The position numbers were made by a program, and so were the translations under genes. The notes below the pieces were generated by a model that did no database searches, was not told the origin of the DNA, and saw only the letters and a program-made list of their open reading frames with translations. From Ferrovibrio sp046297595 (GTDB lineage Bacteria > Pseudomonadota > Alphaproteobacteria > Ferrovibrionales > Ferrovibrionaceae): a stretch of DNA of 64,000 nucleotides. The DNA lies in contig NZ_JBKBHT010000006.1 of the NCBI RefSeq assembly GCF_046297595.1, forward strand, positions 186,001 through 250,000, given 5' to 3'. Below, one piece after another: positions 19,375 to 27,608 of this stretch (positions are counted from its first letter, which is position 1; each line of letters starts with the position of its first letter).

Positions 19375-20003
19375 GCCTGAACCCTTCCAGACCGGTGAAG
19401 CCCAGGGATGCCGCCAGCCTGATCCTGGTGCGCCGGAGCAGCGCCGGCCCGCTGGAAATCCTGCTCGGCCGCCGGGCTGGGAAACACCGCTTCCTGCCCG
19501 ATGTGTATGCCTTTCCGGGCGGGCGGGTCGATTCGAGTGATTTATCAGATATAATCTCTAATGCCATAAATATAAACAGAAATATCATATCATTGATGGG
19601 CTGCTCGCCGGATCTGGCTGGCGCCCTGGCGCTGGCTGCCCTGCGCGAAACCTGGGAGGAAACCGGGATCGTCCTGGGCCGGGTGGAAGCCGACCGGCTG
19701 CGGCCTGATGCCTCCAGCCTGCAGTATCTCGGCCGGGCCATCACGCCTTCGGAAAGCCCGATCCGGTTCCACGCCCGCTTCTTCCTGCAGGATGTGACGG
19801 GCCTGCCCGTCAGCCTGGGCGGCTCGGGCGAGCTGCTGGACCTGGCCTTCCGGCCGCTGGAGGCGGCCCTGCGGCTGCCGCTGGCCGACATCACAGAATT
19901 CATGCTGCGGGACGTGATCGGCCGTCTGGGGCCCGACCTGAGGCCGGGACGGCCGGTTTTCTGGCGTTATCGCCGGGGTAAACCCCTGATTGGCTGGGAT
20001 TAG
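19371..20003 (+). CDS. NUDIX hydrolase (second of tandem pair) with an AT-rich internal segment
   Basis: 210 residues from ATG 19371 overlapping the first gene's stop (ATGA). The same split Nudix architecture is present (FLPDVYAFPGGRVD, then LRETWEETGI), so the two genes are an ancient tandem duplication. The stretch 19535-19598, between the two halves of the Nudix box, is only about 25% G+C (I count 16 G/C in 64) and encodes many Ile, Asn and Ser residues, unlike the flanks. It keeps frame and matches the variable insertion of the paralogue, so the gene is probably intact. Confidence 0.85.
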   Translation: MSLNPSRPVKPRDAASLILVRRSSAGPLEILLGRRAGKHRFLPDVYAFPGGRVDSSDLSDIISNAININRNIISLMGCSPDLAGALALAALRETWEETGIVLGRVEADRLRPDASSLQYLGRAITPSESPIRFHARFFLQDVTGLPVSLGGSGELLDLAFRPLEAALRLPLADITEFMLRDVIGRLGPDLRPGRPVFWRYRRGKPLIGWD

Positions 20004-20012
20004 ATTTTCATT

Positions 20013-20051
20013 TGTACATTTTATAGTGATTGAATTAATGTACATTCTATA
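20013..20051 (+). promoter_or_regulatory. Direct repeats TGTACATT(T/C)TATA upstream of small AT-rich gene
   Basis: Two 13-bp copies (20013-20025 and 20039-20051) differ at one position and lie 26 bp apart, ending about 20 bp before the start of the small gene at 20072. Each contains the palindrome TGTACA. They sit in an AT-rich gap between the Nudix gene and the small ORF. Binding by an unknown regulator is an inference. Confidence 0.45.
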
Positions 20052-20071
20052 TTCGATGAATGGGAGCTCAG

Positions 20072-20260
20072 ATGATCGCCAAAGGACAAGTTTGGGAAGC
20101 AAAATTTGACAATGGCCAGGTCAGGCAAATCGCTGTAGATGAGATTCTACTTGATGGCTCATTTGGGATAGTGCGCTTTCTAGACAACCAAATGAGAATA
20201 AAGCTGAATTTGGCTGGATTGCTTTATCTACGACCTGGTACGTGGCGGCGAGTAACGTGA
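20072..20260 (+). CDS. Small hypothetical protein in an AT-rich patch
   Basis: 62 residues from ATG 20072, chosen because GGGAG lies 5-9 bp upstream; an in-frame ATG at 20060 is also possible. The sequence alternates charged and hydrophobic residues (GQVWEAKFDNGQVRQ, FGIVRFLDNQMRIKL) like a small beta-barrel or SH3-like fold. No family recognised. G+C is much lower than neighbours, and codon use includes AT-rich codons, so it may be a recent arrival. The 3' end lies just upstream of the rpmG promoter. Confidence 0.5.
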   Translation: MIAKGQVWEAKFDNGQVRQIAVDEILLDGSFGIVRFLDNQMRIKLNLAGLLYLRPGTWRRVT

Positions 20261-20264
20261 GCAG

Positions 20265-20292
20265 TTGACATCGGGGTGCGAATCCCTATGCT
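20265..20292 (+). promoter_or_regulatory. Predicted sigma-70-type promoter of rpmG
   Basis: TTGACA (20265-20270), a 16-bp spacer, then TATGCT (20287-20292). This would place the transcript start near 20299 and give a ~39-nt leader before the rpmG ATG. The site falls inside an imperfect hairpin closed by TGGCGGCG (20243-20250) and CGCCGCCA (20294-20301). Confidence 0.5.
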
Positions 20293-20337
20293 GCGCCGCC
20301 AATCCCAAGCCGACCGCTAATTGTGGAATCGTAAGTC

Positions 20338-20505
20338 ATGGCCAAGCCGACTACCCTGAAGATCAAGCTGGTGAGCAGCGCCGACACCGGCTACTTCTAC
20401 GTCACCAAGAAGAACCCGCGCACCAAGACCGAGAAGCTGTCGTTCAAGAAGTACGACCCGGTGGCGCGCAAGCACGTCGAATTCAAGGAAGCCAAGATCA
20501 AGTAA
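20338..20505 (+). CDS. rpmG: 50S ribosomal protein L33
   Basis: 55 residues, full length for bL33. The protein begins MAKPTTLKIKLVSSADTG and continues with YFYVTKKNPRTKTEKLSFKK, the standard proteobacterial L33 pattern that lacks the zinc cysteines. Component of the large ribosomal subunit near the E site. It is monocistronic, with its own predicted promoter upstream and a strong intrinsic terminator 40 bp downstream. Confidence 0.97.
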   Translation: MAKPTTLKIKLVSSADTGYFYVTKKNPRTKTEKLSFKKYDPVARKHVEFKEAKIK

Positions 20506-20543
20506 TCAGGCTTTCGCTGGCGCATCCGTAGGGGTGCCGCCAT

Positions 20544-20577
20544 GAAAAAAAGCCCCGCCTTTCGGCGGGGCTTTTTC
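20544..20577 (+). terminator. Intrinsic terminator, probably bidirectional
   Basis: A perfect 13-bp stem AAAAAGCCCCGCC/GGCGGGGCTTTTT with loop TTTC. It has an A-run on the left and a T-run on the right, so it can end rpmG on the plus strand and the convergent transporter gene (ending at 20599) on the minus strand. Confidence 0.95.
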
Positions 20578-20598
20578 ATTTCGACGGCATACTGCGGC

Positions 20599-21870
20599 TC
20601 AGTTGTTCACCGCCATGGCCGGGTGATTCGCCGGCACGCGACGCAGAGCGGCCCACAGGCTGAGCACCGAAAGCAACGTGGCAACGGCGAACAGCCCGAC
20701 ATATCCCACGGCATCGGCCAGCACGCCGCTGACCAGGGAGCCGGCCATGAAGATGAAAAGCTGCGCGCAGGATAGGAGGGTGAAATCGGTGCCAGCGCGC
20801 TCCTTCGCCGCCGCGCCCATGAACAGGGTGTAGAGCGCGACGATCTCCATGTAGCGTGACACGGTATTGCAGGCCACCAGCAGGATCAGCAGGCCATGCA
20901 TCTGCAATCCCAGCGCGGCATAGACGCCGCAGCCCAGGAATACAGCGCTGCGTAGAAGCCCAAGCCCGAGGATGGTGCCCCACAGGCCATAGCGCTTGAT
21001 TGTCCATGCCGCCAGCGCCGCTCCGAACAACCCCGCCGTGGCCGCCGAGGCGCCCGAGAGGTAGCCGATCACCTCGAGCGAAAGGCCATTATCGACCAGG
21101 AAGGGTTTTTCCATCGCCTTGGTGATGCCCTCAGAGGCCCGATAGATCAGCGCGAAGCCCAGCACGGAATAAGTGATCGGGTCCTTCAGCGCGGCCCGCA
21201 GGGAGGGCCGCGTTTGTGCGGCGGCAGGCGATGCGGGCATCACGGTATCGGCGTGCGGCTCGTCCATCAGCAGAGTGGACAACAGGGTAAGCCCGGAAAG
21301 GCCGGCCAGGATCAGGATGGTCGGCGTCCAGCCATACTGGCTGTACAGATAAAGCGTGAGGCTGGAACCGATCACCACGCCGATCGCCACACTGCCGCCC
21401 TGGATGGCATTGCCGCGACCGCGTTCGCTGGCCTTCAATCGCTCGGTGGCATAACCGTCGGTGGCTATATCCTGCGTCGAGCTGAGCATGATCACGCAAA
21501 ACCCGAGGCCGAGCACAACCCACATATTGGTCGGCGGCATGAAAGCGAACAACACAAGCAGGCCAATGACGCCGAGCTGGGTCGGCAGTATCCAGGAGCG
21601 GCGATGACCGAGCCGTGCCAGCCCGAACAACCGCAAGGGTGTACGATCCACCAGCGGCGCCCAGAGAAACTTAAGCATCATCGGCGCCATCAGAATACCG
21701 ATCATTCCAATGGCGCTGCGCGATATGCCGCCATCGCGCAGAATGGCCGGCAGTGCGGCGGCATAGAGATACATCGGGATGCCCTGCGCCACATACAGGC
21801 CCAGCAGGGCTGCAAACAGCCGCGTACGGCCTGCCGGCATCGGCGGCTGGGATACGATGCCCACGGTCAT
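20599..21870 (-). CDS. MFS permease of RhtX/FptX (siderophore importer) type
   Basis: 423 residues, about 12 membrane helices. The start (LLGLYVAQGIPMYLYAAALP), the FLWAPLVDR loop and the SSTQDIATDGYATERL segment are those of the AmpG-like RhtX/FptX branch of MFS. Members carry ferri-siderophores such as rhizobactin 1021 and pyochelin across the inner membrane without an ABC system. It lies downstream of a TonB receptor in the same leftward operon, supporting that role. Overlaps the preceding small gene by 4 bp. Confidence 0.85.
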   Translation of the reverse strand: MTVGIVSQPPMPAGRTRLFAALLGLYVAQGIPMYLYAAALPAILRDGGISRSAIGMIGILMAPMMLKFLWAPLVDRTPLRLFGLARLGHRRSWILPTQLGVIGLLVLFAFMPPTNMWVVLGLGFCVIMLSSTQDIATDGYATERLKASERGRGNAIQGGSVAIGVVIGSSLTLYLYSQYGWTPTILILAGLSGLTLLSTLLMDEPHADTVMPASPAAAQTRPSLRAALKDPITYSVLGFALIYRASEGITKAMEKPFLVDNGLSLEVIGYLSGASAATAGLFGAALAAWTIKRYGLWGTILGLGLLRSAVFLGCGVYAALGLQMHGLLILLVACNTVSRYMEIVALYTLFMGAAAKERAGTDFTLLSCAQLFIFMAGSLVSGVLADAVGYVGLFAVATLLSVLSLWAALRRVPANHPAMAVNN

Positions 21871-22244
21871 GCGGCCTCCAGTTGAAGCCGGGCCCAGGCC
21901 ATCGCTTCAGCTTCGCTGCGCAGCACCACGGTGGGAAACGGCATGGCCTTGCGGAAATTGGCATCATCTATTGTGGCCGGATCGCTATCGGGCCGCACCC
22001 GGGCCAGGCCGAGGCACAATCGGCCCAGGTCGTCGCGGTGCCGCTTGAACCACAGCGCCATGGCACGGTAGCCCTCGGGCGACATGCGATTGCTGTTGCC
22101 GAACACCAGCACCATCACAAAGCCGGGCGGCCGCATGACGAGATCATCAAGTGCGGCCAGATAGGCAGCTTCATCGGCAGCATCAAAGCTGCCGATGAAG
22201 CGTAGGATGTAAACCGGCGCACCGGCTGTTTCGTATGCGAACAT
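21867..22244 (-). CDS. Small conserved-looking protein in siderophore-uptake operon, STAS-like
   Basis: 125 residues, not confidently recognised. The pattern (YILRFIGSFDAADEAAYLAAL, then FVMVLVF, then a C-terminal AEAMAWA helix) resembles small SpoIIAA/STAS-like folds. There is no signal peptide or membrane helix. It starts 18 bp after the TonB-receptor stop and its own stop overlaps the MFS start by 4 bp, so it is an integral operon member. It could act on the internalised siderophore or on the permease; both are speculation. Confidence 0.7.
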   Translation of the reverse strand: MFAYETAGAPVYILRFIGSFDAADEAAYLAALDDLVMRPPGFVMVLVFGNSNRMSPEGYRAMALWFKRHRDDLGRLCLGLARVRPDSDPATIDDANFRKAMPFPTVVLRSEAEAMAWARLQLEAA

Positions 22245-22262
22245 TGGCCTCCTGTGGGCCTG

Positions 22263-24404
22263 TTACCAGGTGTGGGAATATCGCAGGGCCACGACACGGC
22301 CGAGTGCCGCAACAGGCACATTGCGCGTGGCGCTGGCTGCACTGTTCCAGTCATAGGCATCCAGCAGGTTCTCCACACCAAAGCTGACCACGCCGCCGTT
22401 TCCGATATCGTAGGCCGCAATCGCATTCAGCGTAAACATTCCCGGCAATGCCAATTGTCGCGTACCACCGTCGTGAATGTCGCGACCCGCCACATACAAG
22501 GCTTCGCCACGCAGGCTGATATCCTTCCAGGGTTGCCAGTCGGCGTAGACCGTGCTTTTGAACGGACTGGAAATCCGGTTATTGGCCAGATAGCGCTCCA
22601 GATCGCCGTCCTTGTCGCGGTCGTATTTACCTTCCATCCAGCTTGCCGTGGTGCCGACCGCCACCTGATCGCTGAGGTCCACCCGACCAGCCAGCTCGAG
22701 ACCATAGATACGCTCTTTTTGCTGGGAAATGCGGTTGGAGGCTGAATCGAAGGTCGTTCCGTCCTTGGACTCGCTGACATACGCGCTGATGCTGCCGTCG
22801 AAACTGCCGGTGCCGCCACGAAAGCCGACTTCATAGGTCGTCACCTTCTGTGCCCGAGGTGCAAGCGTACTCAAATCCGCCGTCGTACCCAACGCGGCAA
22901 CGCCGGCGCGCCGACTGAAGGCGCCCCAGTCGGGCAGCGAATAGCCTTGCGACACACCGCCGAATAGTTCCAGGCCCCGAGTGATATCCACCACCGCGCC
23001 CAGATTGTAGACAAGGGCATCGTAGGTAAAACTGCCACCCTTGATATTGGCGGCCGCGGCCACGGCACCGTAATAGATCGCCGGTCGGCGGAAATCATCA
23101 AGATCAACATCGAACCGTTCATAACGTAGGCCGCCGCGCAACCGCACGCGTTGGGTTACCGGCGCGTCGACTTGGGCAAAAGCAGCCATGTTCACCTGTT
23201 CGGCTGGGGCAACGATGGTTCTGCCGTCGATCAATTCCTGTGTCGTATCGTCATGCCCGAGATCGCCGCCCCAGGTCAGTTTCATCCCCGACCAGAGGCT
23301 GTCCAATGGAGAGACCACCGTGGCTGCCGCATTCAGCTGTTTGGCTAACAACACACTTTGCGAATTTGGATCGGTCGGCGAGGCCGGATTGCCGGAATAG
23401 TAGACCTGATTGTTATAGGTCGCGTCATAGAGCGTAAAACCGAACCGTTTCTCAACGTTGCTGTAGCTTAGATTGAGATCGAGATTACCGAGCGCAAAAT
23501 CGCTGTCGGTGTAGGTCGCGCGCCAGTATTCTGATTTGTCGGTGACACTTCGTCCGGTATAGGGCTGCGACAGATTGGGCTCGGCCGCCTTATTGGCGTA
23601 GAAGCGCGTGAAATACTGCGGATCCTGCTCTAGGCGCACGATATTGCTGCTCAGCTCGATCCGGCGGGCATCGAAGCTTTTGCCGACCTTCACCGAACCG
23701 TTGTAATTGTCGACATGATCGTAACCGCCCTGCCCCAGCATGCCATCGGAAGGCATCAGGTTGCCGCGGCCATCAAATGCATCGCGGGTGTAAGTTGCGC
23801 TCAGGCTTGCCACAACATCCACCGGCCCAGCCATGCCACGAAAGCCGGCAGAGAATTCCGGCGCCAGCGAATCGCCCAGGTCTGCCGTGAAACCACGCAG
23901 GCCGGCACTGGCCGTTACCACGGGTTTATCGGATGCCTGTCTGGTGATGACATTGATGATGCCGCCAGAGGCCCCGCTGCCATAGGCTGCGCTTGAGCCG
24001 TTGATAACCTCAATCCGCTCCACGTTGTTCAGGTCGATGCCCGACAGCAGGCGCGAGACATTGCGCAACGGCGTATTGCGCGCCACGCCATCCACAAGTA
24101 CCTGCACGTCGCGACCACGGAAATTTTCCGAGGCTTCGGATATCGTCTGGTTGCTGACGCCGTATCCGGGGATCAGTTTCTGGATCGCGGCCGAAGGGCT
24201 GCTGTTGAGCCGGAGTTGCCGCTCGATTTCTTCCCGCTCGATCACGATCACCGAGCCGGGGATTGCCGAAACCGGCTCTGGCGCTCGAGTGGCGCTCACC
24301 ACCACCGTCTCAAGGATTTTCGGCCCTTCTTCCTGGGCTGCCGCCGTCCCGGCCATGCTTCCCACTGCCAGAACCGCAGCCCATTCTTTCCATCGCACCC
24401 GCAT
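22263..24404 (-). CDS. TonB-dependent outer-membrane siderophore receptor
   Basis: 713 residues. A signal peptide (cleavage after AQA-type site near residue 24) is followed by a TonB box-like ILETVVVSATR, a plug domain (GSVIVIEREEIERQL to ASGGIINVITRQ) and a 22-strand beta barrel ending in YSHTW; the final aromatic is Trp, not the usual Phe. The plug motifs fit ferri-siderophore receptors of the RhtA/FpvA kind. An AAGGA ribosome site lies 8 bp before the ATG, inside a palindrome. The ligand is not identifiable. Confidence 0.92.
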   Translation of the reverse strand: MRVRWKEWAAVLAVGSMAGTAAAQEEGPKILETVVVSATRAPEPVSAIPGSVIVIEREEIERQLRLNSSPSAAIQKLIPGYGVSNQTISEASENFRGRDVQVLVDGVARNTPLRNVSRLLSGIDLNNVERIEVINGSSAAYGSGASGGIINVITRQASDKPVVTASAGLRGFTADLGDSLAPEFSAGFRGMAGPVDVVASLSATYTRDAFDGRGNLMPSDGMLGQGGYDHVDNYNGSVKVGKSFDARRIELSSNIVRLEQDPQYFTRFYANKAAEPNLSQPYTGRSVTDKSEYWRATYTDSDFALGNLDLNLSYSNVEKRFGFTLYDATYNNQVYYSGNPASPTDPNSQSVLLAKQLNAAATVVSPLDSLWSGMKLTWGGDLGHDDTTQELIDGRTIVAPAEQVNMAAFAQVDAPVTQRVRLRGGLRYERFDVDLDDFRRPAIYYGAVAAAANIKGGSFTYDALVYNLGAVVDITRGLELFGGVSQGYSLPDWGAFSRRAGVAALGTTADLSTLAPRAQKVTTYEVGFRGGTGSFDGSISAYVSESKDGTTFDSASNRISQQKERIYGLELAGRVDLSDQVAVGTTASWMEGKYDRDKDGDLERYLANNRISSPFKSTVYADWQPWKDISLRGEALYVAGRDIHDGGTRQLALPGMFTLNAIAAYDIGNGGVVSFGVENLLDAYDWNSAASATRNVPVAALGRVVALRYSHTW

Positions 24405-24409
24405 TTTAT

Positions 24410-24484
24410 ATTCCTTGGAATGTATTGAGGCGATGAAAAGCTATACGCTTTTAATACGCGTTTGCAATAATAATTCTTCGGAAT
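24410..24484 (-). promoter_or_regulatory. Paired palindromes in the TonB-receptor promoter region
   Basis: ATTCCTTGGAAT (24410-24421) and ATTCTTCGGAAT (24473-24484) share 10 of 12 positions and are 63 bp apart, about six helical turns. Both lie in the AT-rich gap between the MarR gene and the receptor. The proximal copy covers the receptor's ribosome site. An AATAATAATT stretch just beside the distal copy is weakly Fur-box-like. Iron- or MarR-dependent control is inferred, not shown. Confidence 0.45.
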
Positions 24485-24511
24485 ATATTACGGCAAGTGA
24501 GTGTCCGCGTG

Positions 24512-25027
24512 TCAGGACCGCTGGTCGAGCGCCGTTTTGACCCGTTCGAGTTGGGCCATCAGACGCATCAATTCGCCGTCTTCCCAGTCCGCAAAGATTT
24601 CGACAGCTGCCGGGACCAGCAGGCGAATCGCCCTGACATGCAGCGCCCGCCCCTCAGGGGTGATGAAAAGCAGCTTCTTGCGTGCATCGTTCGGGCTAGG
24701 GGCCTCACGCAGGAACCCCCGTTTCAGCAATTTCTGCACCCGCTTGGTGACACCCGGCTGGGGCACCTGCATGGTCTTCGCCAGCAAGGTAACCGTGCGT
24801 GGGGTATCCGGGTTTTCGGCGAAATGATGCAGCAGGCCGAATAGCGGCGCGGGCAGGTCCAGCGTTTCCAACAGTCGGGTGGCAATGCCTGCCGACAGCA
24901 TGTCGATCATGCCGATTTTGTTGATGATGCGAAACCGCAGGTCCAGGACAGGCAGTGCCTCGCCCGTCCTCTCGCGGACTGCACCCGTGCCGGTCTTTGC
25001 TGTGCTTTTCGCCACGGCTGTATCCAC
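24512..25027 (-). CDS. MarR-family transcriptional regulator
   Basis: 171 residues. A winged-helix core is visible: LLHHFAENPDTPRTVTLLAKTMQVPQPGVTKRVQKLLKRGFLREAPSPNDARKKLLFITPEG, with the wing DARKK. About 25 extra residues lie at the N-terminus (Lys/Thr/Ala-rich). It lies 107 bp upstream of the TonB receptor on the same strand and may repress that operon. It starts only 7 bp after the pleD stop, so it may be transcribed with divK-pleD by read-through. Confidence 0.88.
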   Translation of the reverse strand: MDTAVAKSTAKTGTGAVRERTGEALPVLDLRFRIINKIGMIDMLSAGIATRLLETLDLPAPLFGLLHHFAENPDTPRTVTLLAKTMQVPQPGVTKRVQKLLKRGFLREAPSPNDARKKLLFITPEGRALHVRAIRLLVPAAVEIFADWEDGELMRLMAQLERVKTALDQRS

Positions 25028-25034
25028 CCGGCTG

Positions 25035-26399
25035 TCAGGCCGACCGGTAGATGATCCGGTTGCGTCCGCCGTTCTTGGCTTCGTACAGCGCCTCGTCGGC
25101 GCGCTTGAGCAGGGAATCGGCGTTGTCGTTCGGCCCTGACGACGTGCAGCCGATCGAACAGGTGACGGTCAGTTCGCCGGCATTGCGCGTCGCCACCGGC
25201 TTGTCGGCGAGTGCATGCAGCAGGCGGTTGGCGACCACCTCGGCGGAATCCAGATCGGTGTCTGGCATCAGCACGACGAATTCCTCGCCGCCATAGCGGC
25301 AGGCCATGTCGATGCCGCGAATGTTGCGCACGATGCGGTTGCCCACTTCGCGCAGCACCTCGTCGCCCGCCTGGTGGCCGTGGGTGTCGTTGACCTGCTT
25401 GAAATGGTCGAGATCAAGGATCACCACAGCGGTGCCGTGCTGGCTGGCGCTCTGACTCAGCAGGGTCGCCAGATGCGAGGCCATGTAGCGGCGGTTATAC
25501 AGGCCGGTGAGCGGATCGGTCACCGCCATTTCCATGCTCTGCTGGTAATGCTGCCGCAGACGGTCCTGATAGCGCTTGCGCCGCGCCTGCGCCCGCAGGC
25601 GGGCGATGAATTCGTTGCGGTCGATCGGCCGCACGACATAGTCGGTGACGCCGATCTCCAGGCCCTTCACCAGCTGCTTCTGGTCGTCCGGCCCGACCAG
25701 CAGCAGGATCGGTACATTGCGGGTTTCCTCGGTGGTGCGGAACTGCGAGCAGAGCCGCAGGCCATCGGGATTCTGCAGGCTGAGGCTGACCACCACGGAA
25801 TCATATTCGGTCTGCCGGGCGCGGTTCAGCGCCTCCATGCCATCGGCGATCAGCTCGGTGCGGAACTGGCCTTCCAGCATGCGCTGCAGCCGCACCTGGT
25901 CGCGTGGATTGTCTTCCACCAGCAGGATCTGCGCCGCGGCGTAATCCTCGTCCAGTTTCGGCACCGGCGGCGAGATCACGCCCAGCGACGCGGATGTGCG
26001 CTCGCGCATGCGCAACTCATCGAGCATCAGCTTGACGCGCAGCAGCGATCGCACGCGCGCGAACATGGCGACATCGTCGACAGGTTTGGTGAGGAAATCG
26101 TCGGCGCCGGAACTCAGGCCCTGCACCCTGTCTTCCGGGTCGCCCAGTGCGGTGACCATGATCACCGGGATATGCGCCGCGTCGGGATCGGCCTTCAGCC
26201 GGCGGCAGACCTCGAAGCCGTCCATGCCCGGCATCATCACGTCGAGCAGGATCAGGTCGGGTTTCTGGCTGGCGACGGCATCCAGCGCCTCCGGCCCGGA
26301 GCCGGCGGTGATCACCTCGTAATATTCGCTGGTCAGCTTGGCTTCCAGCACCTTGATATTGGTGCGGATGTCATCGACGACCAATATGCGCGCGGTCAT
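25035..26399 (-). CDS. pleD: PleD-type response regulator/diguanylate cyclase (REC-REC-GGDEF)
   Basis: 454 residues, as in Caulobacter PleD. The first receiver has D9, D10 and phospho-acceptor D53 (LLDVMMPGMDG). The second receiver lacks the acceptor Asp (VVVSLSLQNPDG), a pseudo-receiver used for dimerisation. The GGDEF domain has an intact active site GGEEF near residue 370 and the inhibitory RxxD site (RGID) five residues before it. It makes cyclic di-GMP, controlling polar development or motility-to-sessile switching. Downstream of divK with an 18-bp gap. Confidence 0.95.
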   Translation of the reverse strand: MTARILVVDDIRTNIKVLEAKLTSEYYEVITAGSGPEALDAVASQKPDLILLDVMMPGMDGFEVCRRLKADPDAAHIPVIMVTALGDPEDRVQGLSSGADDFLTKPVDDVAMFARVRSLLRVKLMLDELRMRERTSASLGVISPPVPKLDEDYAAAQILLVEDNPRDQVRLQRMLEGQFRTELIADGMEALNRARQTEYDSVVVSLSLQNPDGLRLCSQFRTTEETRNVPILLLVGPDDQKQLVKGLEIGVTDYVVRPIDRNEFIARLRAQARRKRYQDRLRQHYQQSMEMAVTDPLTGLYNRRYMASHLATLLSQSASQHGTAVVILDLDHFKQVNDTHGHQAGDEVLREVGNRIVRNIRGIDMACRYGGEEFVVLMPDTDLDSAEVVANRLLHALADKPVATRNAGELTVTCSIGCTSSGPNDNADSLLKRADEALYEAKNGGRNRIIYRSA

Positions 26400-26417
26400 C
26401 GGGAATCAGTGCTGGCT

Positions 26418-26792
26418 TCAGGCCCGGGGCTCAAGGAACTGCTTCACCGTCTCGATGAACTTGCCGACCGAGATTGGCTTGGCGATATAGGCGTCGCAGC
26501 CGCCCTCGCGCATCTTCTCCTCGTCGCCCTTCATGGCAAACGCGGTGACGGCGACCACCGGGATGGTGCGCAGGTTGTCGTCTTCCTTGATCCACTTGAT
26601 CACTTCCAGGCCGGAAACCTCGGGCAGCTGGATATCCATCAGGATCAGGTCGGGCCGATGCTTACGCACCATGGCCAGCGCTTCCATGCCATCCTTGGTC
26701 TGCAGGGTCTCGTACCCATGCGCATCAAGCAGGTCGTGGAACAACTTCATGTTAAGTTCGTTGTCCTCGACAATCAGTACTGTCTTGCTCAT
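26418..26792 (-). CDS. divK: Single-domain response regulator DivK
   Basis: 124 residues, one receiver domain: acidic E9/D10, phospho-acceptor D53 (LMDIQLPEVSG), Thr near 83 and Lys near 105 (IAKPI). Very close in pattern to alphaproteobacterial DivK, which relays PleC/DivJ phosphorylation to the CckA-ChpT-CtrA cell-cycle pathway. The divK-pleD order is conserved across the class. Divergent from the HAD gene; the 130-bp gap should contain both promoters. Confidence 0.95.
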   Translation of the reverse strand: MSKTVLIVEDNELNMKLFHDLLDAHGYETLQTKDGMEALAMVRKHRPDLILMDIQLPEVSGLEVIKWIKEDDNLRTIPVVAVTAFAMKGDEEKMREGGCDAYIAKPISVGKFIETVKQFLEPRA

Positions 26793-26922
26793 CAGACGCC
26801 TTCCCCGGATATTCTATCGCTGCCCTGCGCCATATTTTCCTGAGTATCCAGGATTTTGTAGCATCATGGCGTGGCCCGGCCAAGCCGTTTACCATGACAA
26901 TAGTTAGTCCAATATAGAGACG

Positions 26923-27606
26923 ATGAGCCAGATTCCCGACCGAATTCCGCCCCTTCCCGCGCCGGTTGCCGAGCAGATCGCCGGGCTAACCTTTACGGCA
27001 GGACAGCCCCTGATCATCGTCGATGCCGACGAGGTGCTGTTCTATTTCATGCGGGGATTGGAGACCTTCCTGACCGGGCGCGATCTCTATTTCGACTGGG
27101 CCTCCTATGCCCTGTATGGCAACATCCGCCAGCGCGCCGACGACCTGCCGGTGGCGGCCGAGCTGCTGCATCCCCTGCTGCAGTGCTTTTTCGACGAGGC
27201 GACCGAAAGCCTCGAGCCGGTGGATGGCGCGGCGGCCGCGCTGGAAACCCTGAGCGCAAAAGGCCGCGTGCTGGTGCTGAGCAACGTGCCGATGTCGGCC
27301 CGGCAGGCGCGCCAGCGGGCCTTGCAGCGCCATGGCATGGATTTCCCGCTGATCGCCAATACCGGGCCGAAAGGCCCTGCCGTAGCGGAATTGCTTACCC
27401 GCGCCGCCGCCCCGGCCGTGTTCATCGACGACATCCCCCACAATCACGCCTCGGTGGCCAAACTGGCGCCAGCGGCGCATCGGCTGCATTTCATCGCCGA
27501 TCCGCGCCTGGCCGCCCTGCTGGGTCCGGCCGAGGATTGCCACCATCGCGCCGAAACCTGGCCCGACCTGCAGCGCCTTATTACCGGCCTGCTGGAGCCG
27601 ACCTGA
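26923..27606 (+). CDS. HAD-superfamily hydrolase
   Basis: 227 residues. HAD motifs are in order: motif I DADEV (nucleophile D34, acid D36), motif II LSN near 125, motif III Lys in NTGPKGPAV near 150, motif IV FIDD near 170. Probably a phosphatase of the haloacid-dehalogenase family; the substrate is unknown. It ends 2 bp before a ROK sugar kinase, suggesting a sugar-phosphate connection. Confidence 0.85.
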   Translation: MSQIPDRIPPLPAPVAEQIAGLTFTAGQPLIIVDADEVLFYFMRGLETFLTGRDLYFDWASYALYGNIRQRADDLPVAAELLHPLLQCFFDEATESLEPVDGAAAALETLSAKGRVLVLSNVPMSARQARQRALQRHGMDFPLIANTGPKGPAVAELLTRAAAPAVFIDDIPHNHASVAKLAPAAHRLHFIADPRLAALLGPAEDCHHRAETWPDLQRLITGLLEPT

Positions 27607-27608
27607 CC

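Noticed and set aside
20243..20301. tRNA-like fold before rpmG
   Set aside because: An 8-bp acceptor-like stem and a GGG-N7-CCC T-arm-like loop are present, but total length (59 nt) is too short, the spacing between T-arm and acceptor is wrong, and there is no anticodon arm. It is treated as a hairpin overlapping the promoter.
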